64,000 nt of DNA, from positions 434,001 to 498,000 of the forward strand of contig NZ_JACIEB010000001.1 of NCBI RefSeq assembly GCF_014196635.1, in the 5' to 3' direction. Under the pieces are notes generated by a model that searched no databases, was not told the DNA's origin, and was given only the letters and a program-made list of their open reading frames with translations. Positions 15,740 through 24,132 of the stretch are shown here, in pieces (within the stretch, counting starts at the first letter, position 1; each line of letters begins with the position of its first letter). The DNA is from Sphingobium fontiphilum. GTDB lineage: Bacteria; Pseudomonadota; Alphaproteobacteria; Sphingomonadales; Sphingomonadaceae. The position numbers and the translations under genes were made by a program.

Positions 15740-18016
15740 ATGACCATCCCCGCCCCCTCACCCAATGATCCGCCCTATCTGCGCGGCCTGAACGATCCCC
15801 AGCGCGAAGCCGTGCTGACCGCTGAAGGACCGGTGCTGGTGCTGGCGGGCGCAGGCACGGGCAAGACCGCCGCGCTCACCGCCCGCCTTGCGCATCTGGT
15901 CGCCACGCGCCGGGCATGGCCCTCGGAAATCCTGGCCGTCACCTTCACCAACAAGGCGGCGCGGGAAATGCGCGAGCGCGTCGGCCGCATGATCGGCGAG
16001 GCGGTGGAGGGGATGCCCTGGCTCGGCACTTTCCACGCCATCGCCGCGAAGATGCTGCGCCGCCATGCCGAACTGGTCGGCCTGCAATCCAATTTCACCA
16101 TCCTCGACACCGACGACCAGTTGCGGCTCTTGAAGCAACTGATCCAGGCGGAGGGGATCGACGAGAAACGCTGGCCCGCGCGGCAACTGGGCGGCCTGAT
16201 CGACCAGTGGAAGAACAAGGGGCTAACCCCGGAGGATGTCGGCGCCGGCGAGAGCGAAGGCTATGCCAACGGCAAGGGGCAGAAGCTCTATGCCGCCTAT
16301 CAGGCGCGATTGCGGCAAGTGAACGCCTGCGACTTTGGCGACCTGCTGCTGCATGTGCTGACCATATTGAAACGCCATCGCGACGTGCTGGAAAGCTATC
16401 AGCAGCGGTTCAAATATATCATGGTCGACGAATATCAGGACACCAACAGCAGCCAGTATCTCTGGCTGCGCCTGCTCGCCCAGACGCGCAAGAATATCTG
16501 CTGCGTGGGCGATGACGACCAGTCCATCTATAGCTGGCGCGGGGCGGAGGTCGCCAACATCCTGCGCTTTGAAAAGGACTTCCCCGGCGCGAAGATCATC
16601 CGGTTGGAACAAAATTATCGGTCGACGCCGCATATCCTGGGCGCCGCATCAGGCGTGATCGCCGAAAATGGCAACCGCCTCGGCAAGACTTTGTGGACCG
16701 AAGTGGACGTCGGCGAAAAGGTCCGCGTCGTGGGCGTATGGGACGGGCCGGAGGAGGCTCGCCGCGTCGGTGAGGAGATTGAGGCGATCGAACGCGCGGG
16801 CGGATCGCTCGACGGCGTCGCCATCCTCGTCCGCGCCCAGCACCAGACCCGCGAATTTGAAGACCGCTTCATCCAGATCGGCCTGCCCTACCGCATCGTC
16901 GGCGGTTTCCGCTTCTACGAGCGCGCCGAAATCCGCGACGCGCTCGCCTATCTGCGGCTCGTCAACCAGCCTTCCGACGACCTCGCCTTCGAACGGATCG
17001 TCAACGTGCCCAAGCGGGGTCTTGGCGACAAGGCGCTGGAAAAGCTGCACCGGCTGGCGCGGGCGGAGGGCATTCCGCTCGCGCTGGCGGCCGCCCGCAT
17101 CCTCGACACGGACGAGATGACGCCGCAGGCGCGCCGCTCCCTTGGCGCCTTCGTCGGCGATCTCGCCCGCTGGCGCGACCGCGCCGCGCAGTTGCCTCAT
17201 GCCGAGCTTGCCCGCCAGATCCTCGACGAAAGCGGCTATACCGCCATGTTGCAGGCGGAACGCACCGCCGAAAGCGCCGGGCGGCTGGAGAACCTGAGCG
17301 AACTTGCCCGCGCCATGGAGGAATATGAGACGCTGGGCGCGTTCCTGGAGCATGTCTCCCTCGTCATGGACAACGAAGCCCAGGCGCAGGCGCGCAAGGT
17401 CACCATCATGACTATTCATGCGGCGAAGGGGCTGGAATTCGACACGGTGTTTCTCGCCGGTTGGGAGGAAGGGCTGTTCCCCTCCCAGCGCGCGCTTGAC
17501 GAAGGGGGCCTCAACAGCCTGGAGGAGGAACGCCGCCTCGCTTACGTCGCCATCACCCGCGCCCGACGGCGCTGCACCATATTGCACGCCGCCAACCGGC
17601 GCATCTATGGCCAGTGGACCAGTTCCATCCCCTCCCGCTTCGTCGGCGAATTGCCGCCGGAGCATGTGGAGGAGGAAAGCAGCATGGGCGGCGGCGCATC
17701 GCTGTGGCGCGCCAACTGGTCCGAACGCGCCGACCCCTTTGCCAATGTCGGTCGCGGCGCCGGCCGCGGCCCCGGATGGCAGCGGGCGCAATCCAGCGGC
17801 CAGTTCAATCGCGAACCCGTGCGGATCGTCGAGGCGCGCGCGTCGGCCGTCTCGCTCGGCAACAAGGGCCGCGACGACATGGCCGTGGGCCTGCGCGTGT
17901 TTCACCAGAAATTCGGCTATGGCGTGGTGGCGGAAATCGAGGGCAACAAGCTGGAAATCGATTTCGAAACGTCCGGGCGTAAACGGGTGATGGACAGTTT
18001 CGTCTCGCTGGCTTGA
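15740..18016 (+). CDS. ATP-dependent DNA helicase, UvrD/PcrA/Rep superfamily 1
   Basis: A 3'-5' helicase of nucleotide excision and mismatch repair and replication-fork processing. The 758-residue protein has LNDPQREAVLTAEGPVLVLAGAGTGKTAAL (Q motif and Walker A), FTNKAAREMRERV (Ia), MVDEYQDTN (II), VGDDDQSIYSWRGAE (III), LEQNYRS (IV), IMTIHAAKGLEFDTVFLAGWEEGLFPS (V) and EERRLAYVAITRARR (VI). The C-terminus ends in a small Tudor-like region (VFHQKFGYGVVAEIEGNKLEIDFE), as in PcrA. ATG 15740 starts 11 residues before the conserved region. Confidence 0.93.
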   Translation: MTIPAPSPNDPPYLRGLNDPQREAVLTAEGPVLVLAGAGTGKTAALTARLAHLVATRRAWPSEILAVTFTNKAAREMRERVGRMIGEAVEGMPWLGTFHAIAAKMLRRHAELVGLQSNFTILDTDDQLRLLKQLIQAEGIDEKRWPARQLGGLIDQWKNKGLTPEDVGAGESEGYANGKGQKLYAAYQARLRQVNACDFGDLLLHVLTILKRHRDVLESYQQRFKYIMVDEYQDTNSSQYLWLRLLAQTRKNICCVGDDDQSIYSWRGAEVANILRFEKDFPGAKIIRLEQNYRSTPHILGAASGVIAENGNRLGKTLWTEVDVGEKVRVVGVWDGPEEARRVGEEIEAIERAGGSLDGVAILVRAQHQTREFEDRFIQIGLPYRIVGGFRFYERAEIRDALAYLRLVNQPSDDLAFERIVNVPKRGLGDKALEKLHRLARAEGIPLALAAARILDTDEMTPQARRSLGAFVGDLARWRDRAAQLPHAELARQILDESGYTAMLQAERTAESAGRLENLSELARAMEEYETLGAFLEHVSLVMDNEAQAQARKVTIMTIHAAKGLEFDTVFLAGWEEGLFPSQRALDEGGLNSLEEERRLAYVAITRARRRCTILHAANRRIYGQWTSSIPSRFVGELPPEHVEEESSMGGGASLWRANWSERADPFANVGRGAGRGPGWQRAQSSGQFNREPVRIVEARASAVSLGNKGRDDMAVGLRVFHQKFGYGVVAEIEGNKLEIDFETSGRKRVMDSFVSLA

Positions 18017-18032
18017 GCGAGCGCCATGAGAC

Positions 18033-18062
18033 AAAAAAAGGCCGATCCAAAGAGGACCGGCC
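18033..18062 (-). terminator. Rho-independent terminator serving ettA (minus strand)
   Basis: On the minus strand GGCCGGTCC pairs with GGATCGGCC around a five-base loop (one mismatch) and is followed by seven Ts. It lies between the convergent ends of the helicase gene and the ABC-F gene, and its T-tract orientation serves the minus strand. Confidence 0.75.
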
Positions 18063-18199
18063 CGGAGAGTTTTAGGAGAGGATGCCTGAAAGGCCCTTTC
18101 CATGTGCCGGCAGCGGGGTGATTCCGCAATTGCGAAGGCTGGTTTCACGATTGCGTTTGTTGCAATCCGGTTACCAGCCCGTGCCGACCACCCGCCAGC

Positions 18200-19885
18200 T
18201 CACCGAGTCAGCTTCTTGTAGGCAAGGCGCGTGGGACGATCGGCGGCGTCGCCCAGGCGACGGCGCTTGTCCTCCTCATAGGCCTCGAAATTGCCTTCGA
18301 ACCACTCGACATGGCTGTCGCCCTCGAAAGCCAGAATGTGCGTGGCCAGTCGGTCGAGGAAGAAGCGGTCATGGCTGATGACCACCGCGCAACCGGCGAA
18401 ATTCTCGATCGCCTCTTCCAGCGCCGCCAGCGTTTCGACGTCAAGATCGTTGGTCGGTTCGTCGAGCAGCAGGACGTTGCCGCCCCGCTTCAGCATCTTG
18501 GCGATATGGACCCGATTGCGCTCACCGCCCGACAGCTTGCCGACATTCTTCTGCTGGTCCTGGCCCTTGAAGTTGAAGGCGCCGACATAGGCGCGGGTCG
18601 ACATGTCGTGACCGTTGACCTTCACATAATCGAGCCCGTCGGACACTTCTTCCCAGACATTCTTGGTGGGGTCGAGATGATCGCGGCTCTGATCGACATA
18701 GCCCAGCCGCACCGTCGACCCGATGTCGATTTCGCCCGAATCGGGCGTTTCCTGCCCGGTGATGAGGCGAAACAGGGTGGACTTGCCCGCGCCGTTCGGG
18801 CCAATGACGCCGACGATGCCGCCGGGCGGCAGCATGAAGGACAGGTCTTCGAACAGCAGCTTGTCGCCATAGGCCTTGGACACGCCCTTCAATTCGATCA
18901 CCTTGCCGCCCAGACGTTCGGGCACCTGGATGACGATCTGCGCCTTGCCGGGCGCGCGATTTTCCTGGGATGCGACCAGTTGCTCGAACTTGGCGATACG
19001 CGCCTTGGACTTGGTCTGGCGGCCCTTCGGACCCTGACGGATCCATTCCAGCTCGTCGTTGATCGCCTTCTGGCGGCCGGTCGCCTCGCGGTCTTCCTGT
19101 TCCAGTCGCTTGGCCTTTTTCTCCAGATAGGTGGAGTAATTGCCTTCATAGGGGAAATATTTGCCGCGATCGAGTTCCAGGATCCAGCCGACGACATTGT
19201 CTAGGAAGTAGCGGTCGTGGGTGATCATCAGCACCGCACCGGCATATTCCTTCAGGTGATTTTCCAGCCAGGTGACGCTTTCCGCGTCAAGATGGTTGGT
19301 CGGTTCGTCGAGCAGCAGGATGTCCGGCTTCTGGATCAGCAGGCGGGTGAGCGCTATGCGGCGCTTTTCACCGCCCGAAAGGCTCTCCACCGACCAGTCC
19401 GACGGCGGGCAGCGCAGCGCCTCCATGGCGATTTCGAGCTGGTTGTCGAGCGTCCAGCCATCGGCCGCGTCGATCGCCTCCTGCAACGTGCCCATCTCCT
19501 CCATCAGCGCGTCGAAATCGACGTCCTCCGGCGGATCGGCCATGATCATGCTGATCTCGTTGAAGCGATCCAGCTTGTCCGCCATGTCGCGGGCGCCGTC
19601 CTTCACATTTTCCAGCACGGTCTTGTTCGGGTCGAGTTGCGGCTCCTGCGGCAGATAGCCGACAGTGATGTTCTCGCCCGGCCAGGCTTCGCCCGAAAAA
19701 TCGGTGTCGATGCCGGCCATGATCTTCATCAGGGTCGACTTGCCCGCGCCGTTGGGGCCGACGATGCCGATTTTCGCCCCGCGATAAAATTGCAGGTTGA
19801 TCTGGTTCAGCACCGGCTTGGGCGCGCCGGGGAAAGTCTTGGTCATGCTCTTCATCACGAAGGCATATTGCGAGGAGGCGGACAT
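18200..19885 (-). CDS. ettA: Energy-dependent translational throttle protein EttA (ABC-F)
   Basis: This cytoplasmic ABC-F ATPase of 561 residues binds the ribosomal E site and gates entry into elongation according to ATP/ADP. It has two ATP-binding cassettes: Walker A GPNGAGKST (about residues 40 and 360), signature motifs LSGGEKRRIALTRLL and LSGGERNRVHIAKML, and Walker B ILLLDEPTNHLD and VLLLDEPTNDLD. Between them is the basic linker (GRQKAINDELEWIRQGPKGRQTKSKARI split by family). The start MSASSQYAFVMKSMTKTFPG is typical of EttA, as is the length. It has no membrane segments. Confidence 0.95.
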   Translation of the reverse strand: MSASSQYAFVMKSMTKTFPGAPKPVLNQINLQFYRGAKIGIVGPNGAGKSTLMKIMAGIDTDFSGEAWPGENITVGYLPQEPQLDPNKTVLENVKDGARDMADKLDRFNEISMIMADPPEDVDFDALMEEMGTLQEAIDAADGWTLDNQLEIAMEALRCPPSDWSVESLSGGEKRRIALTRLLIQKPDILLLDEPTNHLDAESVTWLENHLKEYAGAVLMITHDRYFLDNVVGWILELDRGKYFPYEGNYSTYLEKKAKRLEQEDREATGRQKAINDELEWIRQGPKGRQTKSKARIAKFEQLVASQENRAPGKAQIVIQVPERLGGKVIELKGVSKAYGDKLLFEDLSFMLPPGGIVGVIGPNGAGKSTLFRLITGQETPDSGEIDIGSTVRLGYVDQSRDHLDPTKNVWEEVSDGLDYVKVNGHDMSTRAYVGAFNFKGQDQQKNVGKLSGGERNRVHIAKMLKRGGNVLLLDEPTNDLDVETLAALEEAIENFAGCAVVISHDRFFLDRLATHILAFEGDSHVEWFEGNFEAYEEDKRRRLGDAADRPTRLAYKKLTR

Positions 19886-19990
19886 GGGTGCGGCTGCTCC
19901 GGATAGGGTCGATAACAGGGAATTTCGGGGCGGGGTTAGCGAAGCGAAGGCGCATTGGCAAATGGCGGATGCCCCGCTAAGCCTTCATTC

Positions 19991-21364
19991 ATGCAGAAAA
20001 TCCGATCGGGCACGCTCGCCGCCCTCCTGCTTGGCGGCATCCTCACCCCCTCCCTCGCCGTTGCGGCCCCCGCCGACAGCAAGGCGATTCGCGACGCAGC
20101 GCTCAAGGATGAGGTCGCGTGGGCCTTTACCGAAGGGCTGACGACCGAGGTCGGGCCGCGTCCGGCGGGCACCCCGCAGGAGGCGCGCGGCCGCGAATGG
20201 GCGGTGGCGAAGCTCAAGGCTCTGGGCCTCAGCAACGTGCGCGCCGAACCCTATACCATGGCCGTATGGGCGCGCGGCCATGAAGCAGCGCGCATCGTCG
20301 CGCCCTTCCCCCAGAATCTGGCGCTCGTCGGCCTCGGCAATAGCGGATCGACCGGCGAAGCGGGGATAGAGGGCGAGGTCGCCTTCTTCCCGACCATCGC
20401 CGATCTCGTCGCCGCGCCCGACAATGCGGTTCGGGGCAAGATCGCCTTTGTCGGGCACGACATGCACCCCACGCAGGACGGATCATCCTATGGCCAATTC
20501 GGCGCGGCCCGCCGTCAGGGGCCGAGCATCGCGTCGAAAAAGGGCGCCATCGCCATCCTCATCAAATCCATCGGCACCGACCATCATCGCGCGCCCCACA
20601 CCGGCGTCCAGATGTGGGCGGAAGGCGCAACGCCCATCCCCGCCGCCGCGCTGAGCGTGCCGGACGCTGAACAGCTCGCCCGCGTGGTCGCGCGCGGCAA
20701 ACCGGTGCGCGTCCACCTGACGCTGGTCTCGCAAAATCTGACCGACCAACCGTCGGGCAATGTCATTGCCGAAGTGCCCGGCTCCGACCCGAAAGCCGGC
20801 ATCGTGGTCGCCGCCTGCCACCTTGACAGCTGGGATCAGGGCACCGGGGCCATAGACGACGCCACCGGCTGCGGCATCGTCACCGCCGCCGCGCTTCAGG
20901 TGAAGAAGGCTGGCACACCCCGCCGCACCATCCGCATCCTGATGGCGGGCGCTGAGGAGGTCGGGGGCGACGGCGCGACAGCCTATTTCAAGGCGCATGG
21001 GGCGGAGCCTCACGCTCTGGTGATGGAATCGGACTTCGGCGCGGATCGCGTCTGGCGGGTCGATTTCAAACTGCCCACGGGCCATGAGGACCTGACCAAC
21101 CGCATCGCGGCCGGCCTGGCCCCGTTGGGCATCGGCGCAGGCGGACAGGAAGCGGGCGGCGGCGCCGACATCGCGCCGCTGGTGAAGGCCGGCGCGCCCG
21201 TCATCGACCTGCAACAGGATGGCACGCGCTATTTCGACCTGCACCACACGCCCGACGACACGCTGGACAAGGTCGATCCGGCGCAATTGCAGCAGAATGT
21301 CGCGGCCTGGTCAGTCGTTCTAAATGAAGTTTCGAATGCGTCAGAATCATTGGGCATTAAGTGA
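19991..21364 (+). CDS. Secreted M28-family zinc aminopeptidase/carboxypeptidase with PA domain
   Basis: This 457-residue protein starts with a signal peptide (SGTLAALLLGGILTPSLAVAAPA, cleavage likely after AVA) and so acts in the periplasm or outside. A protease-associated insert spans roughly residues 125-250. The M28 zinc core follows: HLDSWDQGTGAIDDATG (His and bridging Asp), AGAEEVGGDG (general base Glu and metal Glu), MESDFGADR (Asp), and LHHTPDDTLDKVD (last His). All five ligand positions are present, so it should be active on short peptides. ATG 19991 is used because the in-frame upstream ATG lacks a signal-peptide arrangement. Confidence 0.9.
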   Translation: MQKIRSGTLAALLLGGILTPSLAVAAPADSKAIRDAALKDEVAWAFTEGLTTEVGPRPAGTPQEARGREWAVAKLKALGLSNVRAEPYTMAVWARGHEAARIVAPFPQNLALVGLGNSGSTGEAGIEGEVAFFPTIADLVAAPDNAVRGKIAFVGHDMHPTQDGSSYGQFGAARRQGPSIASKKGAIAILIKSIGTDHHRAPHTGVQMWAEGATPIPAAALSVPDAEQLARVVARGKPVRVHLTLVSQNLTDQPSGNVIAEVPGSDPKAGIVVAACHLDSWDQGTGAIDDATGCGIVTAAALQVKKAGTPRRTIRILMAGAEEVGGDGATAYFKAHGAEPHALVMESDFGADRVWRVDFKLPTGHEDLTNRIAAGLAPLGIGAGGQEAGGGADIAPLVKAGAPVIDLQQDGTRYFDLHHTPDDTLDKVDPAQLQQNVAAWSVVLNEVSNASESLGIK

Positions 21365-21522
21365 ACTTTTATTGTAGACAACGACCCGTCGCGTGATTCG
21401 GTCAACTGGGCGAGCGCGCACAAAAGCATTGATTTGTGCAACGCACACGTTAATGCGGGTCGCTCGCGTAGGCCCACGTCAGAACGGGGCATGCGCGGCA
21501 TATGCTATGGGAGCCGTACACA

Positions 21523-21723
21523 ATGAAGAAGATCGCTGTTGTTTTCGCTTCGGCCAGCCTGATGGCGCTCGCCGCTTGCGGTGAAAAGCCGGCTAACGAA
21601 ACCGCGAACGCTTCGAACGAAGTCGAAAACGTCGTCGACAACGCCGTCAACGCTGCTGAAAACGCCGCCAACGCTGCCGACAACGCCGCGAACGCGACGA
21701 ACAACGCCGCGAACGCGATGTAA
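21523..21723 (+). CDS. Small Ala/Asn heptad-repeat lipoprotein
   Basis: This 66-residue protein has a lipoprotein signal peptide, lipobox LAAC with Cys near residue 20. The mature part is almost entirely six seven-residue repeats in which Asn recurs at positions 1 and 4 and Ala fills 2, 3, 5 and 6 (ETANASN, EVENVVD, NAVNAAE, NAANAAD, NAANATN, NAANAM). That pattern predicts one long alpha-helix, possibly an alanine-zipper oligomer as in Braun's lipoprotein, but there is no C-terminal Lys for peptidoglycan attachment. It is monocistronic, with 158 bases upstream and a strong terminator downstream, which suggests abundant expression. Function unknown. Confidence 0.8.
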   Translation: MKKIAVVFASASLMALAACGEKPANETANASNEVENVVDNAVNAAENAANAADNAANATNNAANAM

Positions 21724-21750
21724 TTTTTGCCTTTGGCGAATTTTGGAAAA

Positions 21751-21780
21751 GGCGGTCCGTTCATTCGGGCCGCCTTTTTT
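21751..21780 (+). terminator. Rho-independent terminator of the small lipoprotein gene
   Basis: GGCGGTCC pairs with GGGCCGCC (one G-T wobble) around an eight-base loop and is followed by six Ts, 27 bases after the lipoprotein stop codon. Confidence 0.85.
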
Positions 21781-21887
21781 CATGCCTGCCCCGCGCTATC
21801 AGCGCAAACATAGCGCATGGAAAAGGCCACCGCCAAAGGGGGCGATGGCCTTCTTCTGCAACTGGCCGGGTCCGATGGCGGCACGCC

Positions 21888-23435
21888 TCAATAAGCGCGG
21901 CCGACCAGCACCCGTTCAACCGCCGGCTCGCCTGTGAAGACGCAGGCGCCTTCCGCTGCGGGCGCGTCCAGCGGCACATTGCGCAGCGTCAGCTTCTCCC
22001 CCTTCAGCCACTCAATGACCTTGTCGAGCGCCGCGCCGGTCGGCTTCGCCCAGTTCACCAGCGCCCAGCCGGGACGCGCGCTGGCGTCGAAATGGGCTTT
22101 GAGGGCGGCAAGGTCGGCAACGTCGCGATTGATGTTCGCCTGCAACCGCTCGCTGGCCTGCGCGAACAGGCCCTGTTGAATCGCTTCCAGCATTTCAGGC
22201 GCTGCCGCGACGAAATCATCCTTCGCCAGGATCGCGCTGTCGAGCTTGCCATCCTCGCGATACAGCCGGTCGCGGCGCAGCACGGACACATTGCCCCCGG
22301 CCAGATCGCGCCCGCCAACCTCGATGATGATCGGCGCGCCCTTCTTGACCCAGCCCCACCGCTTGCCGGCCGCCTTTGCCGGGCGACGATCGAGCAGCGC
22401 GCGGACAGGCTCGCGGAACACGTCCAGGGCGTTCAATTGCGCGACCAGGCCAGCGCAATAGTCGATGATCGCAGCATCCTCGTCATTATCGCGCAGCATC
22501 GGCACCACGACGATCTGATAGGGCGCCAGACGCGGCGGCACGCGCAACCCGTCATCGTCGCCATGGACCATGATGAGGCCGCCGATCATCCGGGTCGACA
22601 CGCCCCAGCTTGTCGTCTGCGCCAGTTCCTGCTGCCCTTCGGCGTTCTGGAAACGGATATTCTGGGCGGAGGAGAAAGTCGTGCCCAGGAAATGCGACGT
22701 GCCTGCCTGCAACGCCTTGCCGTCCTGCATCATTGCTTCGATGGAATAGGTGGAAACGGCGCCGGGGAAGCGTTCATTCTCCGGCTTCTCCCCCGCCACC
22801 ACGGGCATGGCGACGCATTCCTCCGCAAAGCGCCGGTACACCTCCAGCATCTTCATTGTTTCCTCGACCGCTTCCTGCGTCGTGGCATGGGCGGTATGCC
22901 CTTCCTGCCACAGAAATTCAGCGGTGCGCAGGAACATGCGCGTGCGCATTTCCCAGCGGACGACATTGGCCCACTGGTTGATGAGGACGGGCAGGTCGCG
23001 CCAGCTCTGCACCCAGCGGCTGAACGCTGCGCCGATCACCGTTTCCGATGTCGGCCGCACCACCAGCGGCTCTTCCAGCTTTGCCGCAGGATCGGGCACC
23101 AGCCGCCCATCCTGCTGGATCAGGCGATGGTGGGTGACAACCGCCATTTCCTTGGCGAAACCGTCCACATGCTCGGCTTCCTTCTCGAAATAGGAAAGCG
23201 GGATGAACAGCGGGAAATAGCAATTCTCATGGCCCGTCGCCTTGATGTCGGCGTCGAGCAGCTTCTGCATCCGCTCCCATATGCCATAGCCCCATGGACG
23301 GATGACCATGCATCCACGCACCCCGCTGTCCTCGGCCATGTCGGCTTCGGCGATGACGGCCTGATACCAGGCGGCGAAATCCTGTTCGCGGGTAACGGAA
23401 AGGGCGTGTTTCACGGGGTCGACTGGCCTTGCCAA
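21888..23435 (-). CDS. proS: Prolyl-tRNA synthetase, archaeal/eukaryotic type
   Basis: ProRS charges tRNA-Pro. This 515-residue protein is not the usual bacterial form: it starts DFAAWYQAVIAEADMAEDSGVRGCMVIRPWGYGIWERMQ (split by family motifs) and has ENCYFPLFIPLSYFEKEAEHV, RPTSETVIGAAFSRWV, RTAEFLWQEGHTAH and the C-terminal extension ending in Tyr (VLVGRAY). These are hallmarks of the archaeal/eukaryotic class, which lacks the inserted editing domain between motifs 2 and 3. Class II motif 2 is around VVRWEMRTRMFLRTAEF. It appears to be this genome's housekeeping ProRS, but a second copy outside the window cannot be excluded. Confidence 0.93.
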   Translation of the reverse strand: MARPVDPVKHALSVTREQDFAAWYQAVIAEADMAEDSGVRGCMVIRPWGYGIWERMQKLLDADIKATGHENCYFPLFIPLSYFEKEAEHVDGFAKEMAVVTHHRLIQQDGRLVPDPAAKLEEPLVVRPTSETVIGAAFSRWVQSWRDLPVLINQWANVVRWEMRTRMFLRTAEFLWQEGHTAHATTQEAVEETMKMLEVYRRFAEECVAMPVVAGEKPENERFPGAVSTYSIEAMMQDGKALQAGTSHFLGTTFSSAQNIRFQNAEGQQELAQTTSWGVSTRMIGGLIMVHGDDDGLRVPPRLAPYQIVVVPMLRDNDEDAAIIDYCAGLVAQLNALDVFREPVRALLDRRPAKAAGKRWGWVKKGAPIIIEVGGRDLAGGNVSVLRRDRLYREDGKLDSAILAKDDFVAAAPEMLEAIQQGLFAQASERLQANINRDVADLAALKAHFDASARPGWALVNWAKPTGAALDKVIEWLKGEKLTLRNVPLDAPAAEGACVFTGEPAVERVLVGRAY

Positions 23436-23513
23436 AGTGAATGGAAAGCCGCGCCATAGGGCATGAAACGCGGCCCTGTCGACCCCGGAGAGGCGCGACC
23501 GCCCGGCAGGCGG

Positions 23514-24086
23514 TCAGTTCAGCTTGTCGATCTTGGCATTGAGCGCCGCAAGCTGCGCCTTGAGGTCGGCGATCTCGTCGTCCTTGGCGGCTTCCTTCGC
23601 GCCTTCGACCGACGCCATGAAGGGATTGGCGCCCGCCGATCCCTTGAACGCGCTGGTCGCGGCTTCGAACATCTGCATGTTGCGCTTGGCGATCTCTGCC
23701 AGCGGCCCGCCGCCAAAGGCGCCCTGCATCGCTTCCTGAAACTGCAACTGGTTCTTGCGGAAAGCGTCCATCGACGCTTCCAGATATTGCGGCACCATGG
23801 ACTGCATGGAATCGCCATACATGGAGATGAGCTGGCGCAGGAAGTTGACCGGCAGCATATTCTTGCCGCGCTGCTCCTCCTCCATGATGATCTGGGTCAG
23901 CACATTATGGGTGATGTCCTCACCGCTCTTGGCGTCGACCACGACAAACTCGCGCCCTTCGCGCGTCATCTGGGACAGCAGATCCAGAGTGATGTAGCTT
24001 GACGTTTCGGTGTTGTAGAGGCGGCGATTGGCGTATTTCTTGATGACAACAGGTTCCGACTCACCCGGCTTTTTCGACTTCGTCAT
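23514..24086 (-). CDS. phaR: Polyhydroxyalkanoate synthesis regulator PhaR
   Basis: PhaR binds both PHA granules and phasin/PHA promoters and represses them until polymer accumulates. The 190-residue protein has the PHB_acc_N DNA-binding domain (VIKKYANRRLYNTETSSYITLDLLSQM) and PHB_acc repeats (NFLRQLISMYGDSMQSMVPQYLEASMDAF), ending in a short coiled coil (DEIADLKAQLAALNAKIDKLN). A perfect AGGAGG precedes ATG 24086. It is divergent from a PhaC-like gene and upstream of proS on the same strand. Confidence 0.92.
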   Translation of the reverse strand: MTKSKKPGESEPVVIKKYANRRLYNTETSSYITLDLLSQMTREGREFVVVDAKSGEDITHNVLTQIIMEEEQRGKNMLPVNFLRQLISMYGDSMQSMVPQYLEASMDAFRKNQLQFQEAMQGAFGGGPLAEIAKRNMQMFEAATSAFKGSAGANPFMASVEGAKEAAKDDEIADLKAQLAALNAKIDKLN

Positions 24087-24132
24087 GGACAAACCTCCTA
24101 CTCCCCAGAATGCTGCGTTAGCACGGCCGGTT

